Source: Holosporales bacterium (GTDB lineage Bacteria; Pseudomonadota; Alphaproteobacteria; BNTO01). From it: a stretch of 13,647 nucleotides of DNA. Positions 6,886 through 13,324 of this stretch are shown in pieces. Every line of letters begins with the position of its first letter. Position 1 is the stretch's first letter. Below the pieces are notes generated by a model, which worked only from the letters and a program-made list of their open reading frames with translations, had not been told where the DNA came from and did no database searches. Both the position numbers and the translations under genes were made by a program. The DNA lies in NCBI GenBank assembly GCA_031273545.1, contig JAISRQ010000015.1, positions 1 through 13,647 of the forward strand, written 5' to 3'.

Positions 6886-7434
6886 ATGAAAACAAATCAA
6901 TTCAAAAAAGCCGCCTCGTATTGCAATATTGGGTTAATAATTTTTACTCTTGCTTTATTAGGCGCGGCAATGGCTTATTTCATTGAGGTAAGCGGATTGC
7001 CGCAAGCGGAATCCAATCTTTTGTTCATTAAACCCTGCTATTATGTAGTAATGCTCTGCAGTATTCTCATTATAGCAAAAGAGATTAGAAAATTTTGGGC
7101 TGCGTTAAAAAACAAAACGACAAAAGCAGACGATCCTGCTGAAGAAATCGATGACGCTGTTACGGTTTCGAAAAAAACAGATACTATTAAGCAGTTTCTG
7201 GACGAACATAAAGAAATCGTGCTGATTGTTTTTTCTTTCTTATATTTAGGAATTTTGAAGACACTGGGTTATGTTTTTTCCACATTTTTTTTCCTTTCGG
7301 CCGTTTTGTATCTGATAGGAGCGTTCAATAAGAAATTAGTTATAATCGTTAGCGCTCTGACTGTCCTTATATTGTATGTTGCCTTCGGTGTTTGCCTGCG
7401 GGTATCTTTACCAAAGGGTATACTGGGCTTTTGA
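6886..7434 (+). CDS. tctB: Tripartite tricarboxylate transporter small membrane subunit (TctB family)
   Basis: A 182-residue, poorly conserved small membrane subunit. Four hydrophobic segments are visible: about 13-33, 47-65, 109-127 and 132-172 (the last being two closely spaced helices), with a charged cytoplasmic-type loop between the second and third. This is the normal TctB layout, although sequence identity in this family is low and the call leans on size, topology and position between tctC and tctA. Translation starts at an ATG with AAAGGAGAA upstream (6867-6876 region). It pairs with TctA to form the membrane complex. There are 184 bases between it and tctC, holding a GC hairpin and a possible promoter; tctA follows after 39 bases. 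Confidence 0.85.
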   Translation: MKTNQFKKAASYCNIGLIIFTLALLGAAMAYFIEVSGLPQAESNLLFIKPCYYVVMLCSILIIAKEIRKFWAALKNKTTKADDPAEEIDDAVTVSKKTDTIKQFLDEHKEIVLIVFSFLYLGILKTLGYVFSTFFFLSAVLYLIGAFNKKLVIIVSALTVLILYVAFGVCLRVSLPKGILGF

Positions 7435-7473
7435 TTGCTTTTTTTGTAGAAAATGTAAGAGGGGGAGATTTTT

Positions 7474-8967
7474 GTGAAAACAAGTTTGTGGACGCTGGTG
7501 ATGGAAGCGCTATTCACATTGAACTTGCAAGCTTTTCTTTGGATGTTTGTAGGAACTGTATTGGGCGTATTCGGCGGTTTCCTTCCTGGAGTTAATGCCA
7601 CAATGGTCTTGGTTATCCTTTTGCCGCTTACTTACAGTATGCCATTGGAATCGGCGCTTGGAATGTTGTTGGCTGCTTATGGCGCGGCTATATTTGGAGG
7701 ATCGGGCAGTGCTATTTTGCTTAATACGCCTGGCACAGGCGGATCCGCCGCAACGGCATTGGATGGTTTTGCATTGACGAAAAAAGGAAAAGGAAATCAG
7801 GCACTTGGTATTGCCAGCATGAGTTCTTTTTTAGGCGGTTTCATCAGCGTTGTAATTCTACTGCTTTTAATGCGTCCTTTAGCCAGATTCGCGTTGAGAT
7901 TTGGGCCGCCTGAATACTTTGCCGTATCTATTTTCGGCGTTTCTATTATTGCATCAGTAACCGATAACGATACTATTAAAGGAATTATGGCAGGCGTGCT
8001 TGGTTTATTGCTTGGTACTGTCGGTATGTCTCTTACCGGCCAGTTACGTGGCACAATGGGAAATCTGTTTTTGACAGGAGGAATCAATACTGTTCCTGCC
8101 ATGATGGGGCTTTTCGCCCTTACTTCTGCTTTCAACTTGATTAACGAGAAAAGTGTAATGAATGAGGGCGTACAGCATAAAAGAAACTTTAAAGAGGAAC
8201 TTGAGGGATGTTTAATAACCTTAAAGCACTTACCTCTGGTAATATGGACCGCGATTATAGGCACAGTTATTGGAATTTTGCCTGGCGCAGGTGCTTCAAT
8301 TGCATGTTGGGCTGCCTATAAAGAGTCTTTTCGATTTACTAAAAATCCGCCGAAATTAGGTACGGGACATTATCAAGGTGTTATTGCTCCGGAGTCAGCG
8401 AATAACGCTGCTCAAGGAGGTGCGCTGATTACAACATTTGCTCTTGGCATACCCGGTAGCGGCGCATCTGCGGTTTTGCTTTCCGCTTTATTATTGCATG
8501 GCGTTACAGCCGGCCCACAGCTGTTGGTTCAAGGAATAGACCTGATAATTCAGCCGATTGTATTATTGGTTATTAGTTTCTTCGTGTGTTTGGTTATCGG
8601 GCTTATATTTGAATATGTTGTGTCGGGTGTTGTCAATATTCCCACAAAAATTATTGCGCCGGTCATAATTGCATTAGGCATGACTGGATCTTATGCCTTC
8701 AGAGGTGCCATATTTGACTGTTTTACAGCACTCGTTTTCGGTATACTTGGATACATTATGTCAAAGACTGGTTATTCACGCGTGGCTATGGTATTGGGTT
8801 TAATTCTTGGTAAAATGACGGAGCAGGAACTAGTACGTACATCAATCCGATTCGGCGGAGATTTTTCCGTGTTCTTCACCAGACCAATTAGCTGTGTGAT
8901 CTTGGTAGTTTCTATTTTATCAATATTATATTCTTTGGTAATGAAACTTCGCACCTCTAAAAATTAG
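7474..8967 (+). CDS. tctA: Tripartite tricarboxylate transporter large membrane subunit (TctA family)
   Basis: A 497-residue multi-spanning permease, the usual TctA size with about 12 hydrophobic segments. The signature G-F-L-P-G-V-N-A-T is at 35-43, followed by Y-G-A-A-I-F-G-G-S (69-77), N-T-P-G-T-G-G-S (84-91) and D-G-F-A-L-T-K-K-G (97-105). The second half repeats the pattern with G-I-L-P-G-A-G-A (267-274), A-P-E-S-A-N-N-A-A-Q-G-G (305-316) and G-I-P-G-S-G-A-S (325-332), as expected from the family's internal duplication. The start is a GTG at 7474 after the ribosome binding site GAGGGGGAG (7460-7468). It forms the ion-coupled import channel for the ligand captured by TctC, and closes the cluster ahead of the terminator at 9118. 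Confidence 0.96.
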   Translation: MKTSLWTLVMEALFTLNLQAFLWMFVGTVLGVFGGFLPGVNATMVLVILLPLTYSMPLESALGMLLAAYGAAIFGGSGSAILLNTPGTGGSAATALDGFALTKKGKGNQALGIASMSSFLGGFISVVILLLLMRPLARFALRFGPPEYFAVSIFGVSIIASVTDNDTIKGIMAGVLGLLLGTVGMSLTGQLRGTMGNLFLTGGINTVPAMMGLFALTSAFNLINEKSVMNEGVQHKRNFKEELEGCLITLKHLPLVIWTAIIGTVIGILPGAGASIACWAAYKESFRFTKNPPKLGTGHYQGVIAPESANNAAQGGALITTFALGIPGSGASAVLLSALLLHGVTAGPQLLVQGIDLIIQPIVLLVISFFVCLVIGLIFEYVVSGVVNIPTKIIAPVIIALGMTGSYAFRGAIFDCFTALVFGILGYIMSKTGYSRVAMVLGLILGKMTEQELVRTSIRFGGDFSVFFTRPISCVILVVSILSILYSLVMKLRTSKN

Positions 8968-9117
8968 TGATATTAGAACTGGGAAGGCTAGCCGCAAACG
9001 ATGAAGCTTAAGTCAGAATACGCGCGTCGCAACTGATGTGAAAAGTGTTTAGCGAGCCACTAAACGTTCACTGCTTGTACTAGGTGCGATTGCATTCTGT
9101 CGCGGGGCAAGTTTAGG

Positions 9118-9149
9118 GGATTCTCCAAAACATGGAGCGTCCTTTTTTT
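9118..9149 (+). terminator. Rho-independent terminator after the Tct cluster
   Basis: Bases 9118-9126 pair with 9134-9142 (nine positions, with one T-G wobble and one mismatch) around a 7-base loop, directly followed by seven T residues (9143-9149). It lies about 150 bases after the tctA stop and most simply ends that transcript. Confidence 0.75.
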
Positions 9150-9176
9150 ATGCAACTCGCGCCAGAGATGAATACC

Positions 9177-9182
9177 TATAAT
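9177..9182 (+). promoter_or_regulatory. Candidate -10 box for the hydratase-icd unit
   Basis: A perfect TATAAT sits between the two hairpins, 163 bases before the hydratase ATG. No good -35 element is found at 16-18 bases upstream, so the promoter is weak or needs an activator. A transcript starting here would run straight into the hairpin at 9200. Confidence 0.35.
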
Positions 9183-9199
9183 CGCGCGTTCAAGCTCTG

Positions 9200-9236
9200 G
9201 AGAATCTCGTCAAACACGCGGGATTCTCTTTTTTTT
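9200..9236 (+). terminator. Second terminator hairpin, in the leader of the hydratase gene
   Basis: GAGAATCTCG (9200-9209) pairs with CGGGATTCTC (9219-9228) over ten positions with one wobble and a 9-base loop, followed by eight T residues (9229-9236). It lies 103 bases before the hydratase start. It could be a back-up terminator for the upstream cluster or an attenuator of the downstream unit. Confidence 0.7.
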
Positions 9237-9339
9237 CACGGCATGAAAGGTGGTGTTTCATGGGTCTTGCCGGGTTTTCGCAGATTTTTACGCAAAAAAC
9301 GATGACCGCAAAAATCAATTCGGCAATGGGGGGAACGAA

Positions 9340-11658
9340 ATGATAAAACTGATAAAAAATGGGATTTACCTTCTTGGCGGAGATCATATCCTTGAGGACG
9401 TCAAAACGACTCATGCGGCGGAATTGAAAGCTCTCCTTTCGAAATATGGGATCGCCCAGCCGCCAATCGCGGAGGGCTTCGACAGAAGGGAAGCGGCTGA
9501 AGGATCGATCGCTGCGGGCATAATTGGCGCGCACAATAAAGACGGAGACCCTGAAAACCTCAAAATCAAGTTCGATGTTCTCGCTTCTCATGACATCACA
9601 TACGTTGGGATCATCCAAACCGCGCTGGCGAGCGGGCTGGTGGAGTTTCCAGTGCCTTACGTATTGACCAATTGCCACAACAGCCTCTGCGCAGTGGGTG
9701 GCACCATTAACGAGGACGACCATGTCTTCGGTCTGTCTGCGGCGCGAAAATTCGGCGGGGAATTTGTGCCGGCGCATATCGCGGTCATCCATCAATATGT
9801 GCGCGAGATGCACGCGGGATGCGGGAAGATGATCCTTGGCTCGGACAGCCACACTCGTTACGGGGCGCTCGGCACGCTTGCGGTGGGAGAGGGCGGCCCG
9901 GAATTGGTGAAGCAGATCGTGGAACGGACTTACGACATGCCCCGCCCCGACATCGTCGCGGTTTACCTCAAAGGCTCGCCGCGCCCGGGAGTAGGCCCGC
10001 AGGACGTGGCTCTTGCCGTAATACGCGAGGTCTTCGAAACCGGGTTTGTCAAAAACAGCGTGATGGAATTCGTCGGCCCAGGGGTCTCCAATCTTTCAGT
10101 GGATTTCCGCATCGGCATTGACGTCATGACGACAGAGACGGCATGCTGGAGTTCCGTCTGGCGCACGGACGAATTGCTGAAAGAATATCTGGCCATTCAC
10201 GGCAGGCCGCGCGACTATCGCAAGCTCGACCCGGCGCCGCTCGCCTGGTACGACAGGGCAATCGTCGTTGAGCTGGACAAAATCAAGCCGATGATAGCGC
10301 TTCCGTTCCATCCCAGCAACGCATATACGATCGAGGAGCTAAACTCAAATCTCAGCGAAATTCTTCATAAAGTAGAGGATGACTGTAGGAATCAGATTGG
10401 AGGCGCGGTGAATTTCAGCCTTCTGAAAAAGGCAAAAGATGGCCGCCTACACGCGGATCAAGGCATAATAGCGGGTTGTGCGGGCGGCGCCTTCGAGAAT
10501 CTTGTCGCGGCAAGCCAGATACTTGGCGGCAAGGATATTGGGAATGGGGAGTTCTCTCTCGCCATTTACGCGGCGAGCCAGCCAGTCAACATCGAACTGC
10601 TCAAAAACGGCTGCATCGAAAAGTTAATGGCAGCTGGAACTACGATCCGCACCGCCTTCTGCGGTCCATGTTTTGGCGCTGGCGACACGCCGTCGAATGG
10701 CGCCCTTTCCATACGGCACACGACGAGAAATTTCCCGAACCGCGAGGGCTCAAAACCCGGCGAAGGGCAAATTTCCATGACGGCGCTGATGGATGCGCGC
10801 TCGATAGCGGCGACTGCGGCCAATGGCGGCGCAATCACGCCGGCGACGGAAGCTGCGAGCAGCCTTCGGGAAATCAAATATCATTTTGACGGGGCTGTCT
10901 ATGAAAAAAGGGTATATTGCGGCTTCGGAAGGCCCAATCCAAAAGAAGAGCTGATTTTTGGCCCCAACATCAAGCCGTGGCCAAAGATATCCCCATTGCC
11001 TGAAAACTACCTGCTCCTTGTGGCTTCCGTAATATCGGATCCGGTGACTACGACCGACGAGCTCATCCCCTCCGGCGAGACGTCGTCTCTCAGGTCCAAT
11101 CCGCTGAAACTTGCGGAATATGCGCTATCCAGGAAAGATCCGGGTTATGTCGGGCGCGCAAAATTCGCTCAAGAGATGGAGCGGGAAAAGTGCGTCGGCA
11201 AGTTCGCAGACGCGATCTCCAGGATTCTCTCTTATGCCGGCGACCGAGGCGCCGCAGCGGCCACTGGGATTGGAAGCGTGATATTCGCCGTCAAGCCAGG
11301 CGATGGCTCCGCGCGCGAGCAGGCGGCCTCTTCGCAGAAAATGCTGGGCGGAGAGGCGAACCTCGCCATAGAGTACGCAACGAAGCGTTACCGAAGCAAT
11401 TTGATCAACTGGGGAATGATACCTTTTTTGGTCGATGCATCCGACCGGCGGAAGATTGAACTCGAAGACTGGCTGTATATCCCCAAAATCCGTTTCGCCA
11501 TCGATAACGCGCAAACCGAAATTCAGGCGAAGCTGATAAAAGAGGACGGGACGAAAACCGTTGACATCGAATTGAGGCTTCCTGGGCTCGCGCCTGAGGA
11601 TCGCGACATAATCCTCGCAGGCTGCCTGATGAATTATTACGCAAACGAAAAAAAATAA
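9340..11658 (+). CDS. YbhJ-like aconitase-superfamily hydratase
   Basis: A 772-residue [4Fe-4S] hydratase closely resembling Escherichia coli YbhJ, which has about the same length and no firmly established substrate. Long stretches match what I recall of YbhJ, such as T-N-C-H-N-S-L-C-A-V-G-G (110-121) and S-D-S-H-T-R-Y-G-A-L-G-T (168-179). The aconitase cluster ligands are Cys380 (A-G-C-A-G-G), Cys441 and Cys444 (F-C-G-P-C). R-N-F-P-N-R-E-G (463-470) corresponds to the aconitase R-N-F-x-G-R segment. The mobile C-terminal domain carries G-D-G-S-A-R-E-Q-A-A (654-663) and N-L-I-N-W-G-M (687-693), equivalent to the aconitase substrate-binding G-S-S-R-E and N-L-K-N-M-G. The ATG at 9340 follows GGGGGGAA and starts at the family position; an in-frame GTG at 9250 would add an unrelated leader. 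The icd gene starts 16 bases later, so a citrate/isocitrate or related hydration is plausible. Confidence 0.92.
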   Translation: MIKLIKNGIYLLGGDHILEDVKTTHAAELKALLSKYGIAQPPIAEGFDRREAAEGSIAAGIIGAHNKDGDPENLKIKFDVLASHDITYVGIIQTALASGLVEFPVPYVLTNCHNSLCAVGGTINEDDHVFGLSAARKFGGEFVPAHIAVIHQYVREMHAGCGKMILGSDSHTRYGALGTLAVGEGGPELVKQIVERTYDMPRPDIVAVYLKGSPRPGVGPQDVALAVIREVFETGFVKNSVMEFVGPGVSNLSVDFRIGIDVMTTETACWSSVWRTDELLKEYLAIHGRPRDYRKLDPAPLAWYDRAIVVELDKIKPMIALPFHPSNAYTIEELNSNLSEILHKVEDDCRNQIGGAVNFSLLKKAKDGRLHADQGIIAGCAGGAFENLVAASQILGGKDIGNGEFSLAIYAASQPVNIELLKNGCIEKLMAAGTTIRTAFCGPCFGAGDTPSNGALSIRHTTRNFPNREGSKPGEGQISMTALMDARSIAATAANGGAITPATEAASSLREIKYHFDGAVYEKRVYCGFGRPNPKEELIFGPNIKPWPKISPLPENYLLLVASVISDPVTTTDELIPSGETSSLRSNPLKLAEYALSRKDPGYVGRAKFAQEMEREKCVGKFADAISRILSYAGDRGAAAATGIGSVIFAVKPGDGSAREQAASSQKMLGGEANLAIEYATKRYRSNLINWGMIPFLVDASDRRKIELEDWLYIPKIRFAIDNAQTEIQAKLIKEDGTKTVDIELRLPGLAPEDRDIILAGCLMNYYANEKK

Positions 11659-11674
11659 GAGGGAGCGATGGATT

Positions 11675-12871
11675 GTGGAAAAAATAAGAATGGGTACGCC
11701 ATTGGTTGAAATGGACGGGGACGAAATGACCCGCATCATATGGTCCAGGATAAAAGAAATCCTGATCACCCCCTATGTGGACCTCAAAACCGAGTATTAC
11801 GACCTGGGCTTGAAAAAACGCGAGGAAACGGACGATAAAATCACGGCGCAAGCGGCGGAGGCCACGAAAAAACACGGCGTTGCCGTGAAATGCGCGACAA
11901 TCACGCCTAATGCCCAACGCGTGGAGGAATATGGGTTGAAGCAAATGTGGCGAAGCCCGAATGGAACGATAAGGGCGATTCTGGACGGAACGGTTTTCCG
12001 TTCCCCGATAGTCGTGGAATCCATCAAGCCTTCGATCAGGGCATGGAAAAAACCAATCACAATCGCGCGCCACGCTTATGGCGATGTTTACAAGGCAACG
12101 GAGATGCAGATAAAAAAACCGGGGAAGGTGGAGCTCGTATATACCCCCGACGATGGAGAACCCATTCGGGAGCTGGTGCAGGATTTCATGGAAAGCGGCG
12201 TTGCTATGGGAATGCACAATATCGACGCCTCGATATCGAGTTTCGCGCGGGCCTGTTTCAGCTACGCATTATCCACAAAACAGACCATCTGGTTTTCAAC
12301 GAAGGATACAATCCTAAAAAAATACGACGGCCGCTTCAAGGAAATTTTTGAAGATATTTTCAACTCTGAGTACAAATCGAAATTCGAATCCTCCGGAATA
12401 GAATACTTCTACACCTTGATCGATGACGCGGTCGCAAGGGCGATGCGCTCCGATGGAGGCTTCATCTGGGCATGCAAGAACTACGACGGGGACGTGATGT
12501 CGGATATGGTCGCGACCGCGTTCGGCAGTCTGGCGATGATGACTTCCGTGCTCGTCTCGCCTGACGGATATTTCGAGTACGAAGCCGCGCACGGCACAGT
12601 CACCCGCCATTACTACAAACACCTGGAGGGGGAGGAAACCTCCACCAACCCGATAGCCACGATATACGCGTGGACAGGCGCGTTGCGCAAGCGCGGCGAA
12701 CTGGACGGCATCGGGGAACTCGTCCGTTTCGCGGAGAAGCTCGAAAGGGCCTCAATTAAAACGATTGAGTCCGGGATTATGACTAAGGATCTTTTTGGGC
12801 TAGCTGAGATATCGGGCAAACGCGCCGTCAATACCGATGAATTCCTCAGGGAAATAGCTTCGGGGTTGTGA
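11675..12871 (+). CDS. icd: NADP-dependent isocitrate dehydrogenase, eukaryotic-type (type II)
   Basis: A 398-residue enzyme converting isocitrate and NADP+ to 2-oxoglutarate, CO2 and NADPH. It aligns along its length with the homodimeric type II family that includes human IDH1, rather than the E. coli Icd type. Substrate residues are in place: Thr77, Ser94, Asn96, Arg100, Arg109, Arg132 and Tyr139. The catalytic-metal segment C-K-N-Y-D-G-D-V-M-S-D (267-277) keeps both Asp ligands. H-G-T-V-T-R-H-Y (306-313) has the Arg-His pair that recognises the 2'-phosphate of NADP, so NADP preference is well supported. The start is a GTG at 11675, preceded by GAGGGAG (11659-11665); an in-frame ATG at 11690 would still keep the fold. 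Spacing of 16 bases from the hydratase indicates cotranscription. In an anaerobe it would make 2-oxoglutarate for glutamate synthesis, or run in reverse. Confidence 0.96.
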   Translation: MEKIRMGTPLVEMDGDEMTRIIWSRIKEILITPYVDLKTEYYDLGLKKREETDDKITAQAAEATKKHGVAVKCATITPNAQRVEEYGLKQMWRSPNGTIRAILDGTVFRSPIVVESIKPSIRAWKKPITIARHAYGDVYKATEMQIKKPGKVELVYTPDDGEPIRELVQDFMESGVAMGMHNIDASISSFARACFSYALSTKQTIWFSTKDTILKKYDGRFKEIFEDIFNSEYKSKFESSGIEYFYTLIDDAVARAMRSDGGFIWACKNYDGDVMSDMVATAFGSLAMMTSVLVSPDGYFEYEAAHGTVTRHYYKHLEGEETSTNPIATIYAWTGALRKRGELDGIGELVRFAEKLERASIKTIESGIMTKDLFGLAEISGKRAVNTDEFLREIASGL

Positions 12872-12873
12872 AA

Positions 12874-12935
12874 ATGCCCGAAATTTCGATTTCCAAACCG
12901 TCGTGGAACGGGCCATCGAGGTGAAATCTTCATGA
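12874..12935 (+). pseudogene. citD: Possible citD (citrate lyase acyl-carrier subunit) scrap
   Basis: Right after icd, an ATG at 12874 begins M-P-E-I-S-I-S-K-P-S, which resembles the start of CitD proteins. In another frame, V-V-E-R-A-I-E-V-K-S-S ends in a TGA at 12933-12935 overlapping an ATG at 12932, which resembles the end of CitD and the usual coupling to citE. If so, the middle of the ~95-residue gene is gone. The match is short and rests mainly on the neighbouring citE and citF remnants. Confidence 0.35.
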
Positions 12936-12941
12936 AGGAAA

Positions 12942-13031
12942 ATGGGAAAGAAGCGGCCATGCCGCTCGATGCTGTTCATCCCCGGAAATTCTCTCGGGAT
13001 GATCCAGCATTCGCCAATATTCTGCGAGGAC
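12942..13031 (+). pseudogene. citE: citE (citrate lyase beta subunit) N-terminal remnant
   Basis: The open frame from ATG 12942 encodes R-S-M-L-F-I-P-G-N-S-L-G-M-I-Q-H-S within its first 24 residues, the conserved opening of CitE (commonly R-S-M-L-F-V-P-G-N-x-P-x-M). CitE is the citryl-ACP lyase subunit of about 290-300 residues, so roughly 90% is missing. After about 30 codons the frame passes without a stop into sequence from the end of citF, which marks an in-frame deletion junction between about 13031 and 13041. The fragment cannot be a working lyase. Confidence 0.75.
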
Positions 13032-13040
13032 GGCGGCGGG

Positions 13041-13324
13041 GTGTGTTCCATAAAAGACTCAGTCGGCAGCGTTACGACCCCGGGCGAGACGGTGGATGCC
13101 ATCGTTACGGAGAGAGGGATTTTAATAAATCCTTTGCGCAGGGATTTGCTTGAGCGCGCCGGTTCCGCGAAACTTCTATGGTTGATACAAACGAGTTGAA
13201 AGACAAGATTGAAAAACTTACGGGCAAGCCGGAATCCCCGGAGGTGGATGAAGACAATGTCGTAGCTGTGGTGGAATATCGGGGCGGCACGCTCATTGAC
13301 AGCGCGCATCGCGTTAAAAAATGA
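13041..13324 (+). pseudogene. citF: citF (citrate lyase alpha subunit) C-terminal remnant with frameshift
   Basis: Following the citE piece in the same frame is V-T-T-P-G-E-T-V-D-A-I-V-T-E-R-G (13071-13118 region) and I-N-P-L-R-R-D-L-L-E-R, the conserved C-terminal region of CitF, the citrate:acetyl-ACP transferase subunit of about 500 residues. The frame breaks near 13176; one missing base would restore it. The other frame then reads E-L-K-D-K-I-E-K-L-T-G-K-P-E and N-V-V-A-V-V-E-Y-R-G-G-T-L-I-D to a TGA at 13322-13324, the normal CitF terminus. Thus only the last ~90 codons survive and they are frameshifted. Together with the citE piece this shows a deletion that removed most of citE and citF. 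Confidence 0.8.

Larger units (their letters stand above)
8968..9339. other. Intergenic boundary region between the Tct cluster and the hydratase-icd unit
   Basis: This 372-bp gap has no gene. It holds a small dyad (GTTTAG 9047-9052 with CTAAAC 9060-9065), two terminator-like hairpins annotated separately, and an isolated TATAAT. Composition shifts here from the A/T-richer transporter cluster to G/C-rich sequence. Confidence 0.6.

Noticed and set aside
9118..9236. T-box or other known riboswitch in the hydratase leader
   Set aside because: I see no T-box sequence or other recognisable aptamer core; only the hairpins and alternative pairing are supportable.
9250..9339. In-frame GTG at 9250 that would extend the hydratase by 30 residues
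   Set aside because: The added segment has no family similarity, contains the leader sequence, and the ATG at 9340 has its own strong ribosome binding site at the family-typical start.
11405..12217. Long minus-strand open frame (about 270 codons) opposite hydratase and icd
   Set aside because: It lies antisense to two well-conserved genes, and its translation is Arg/His/Phe-rich shadow sequence typical of G/C-rich coding DNA.
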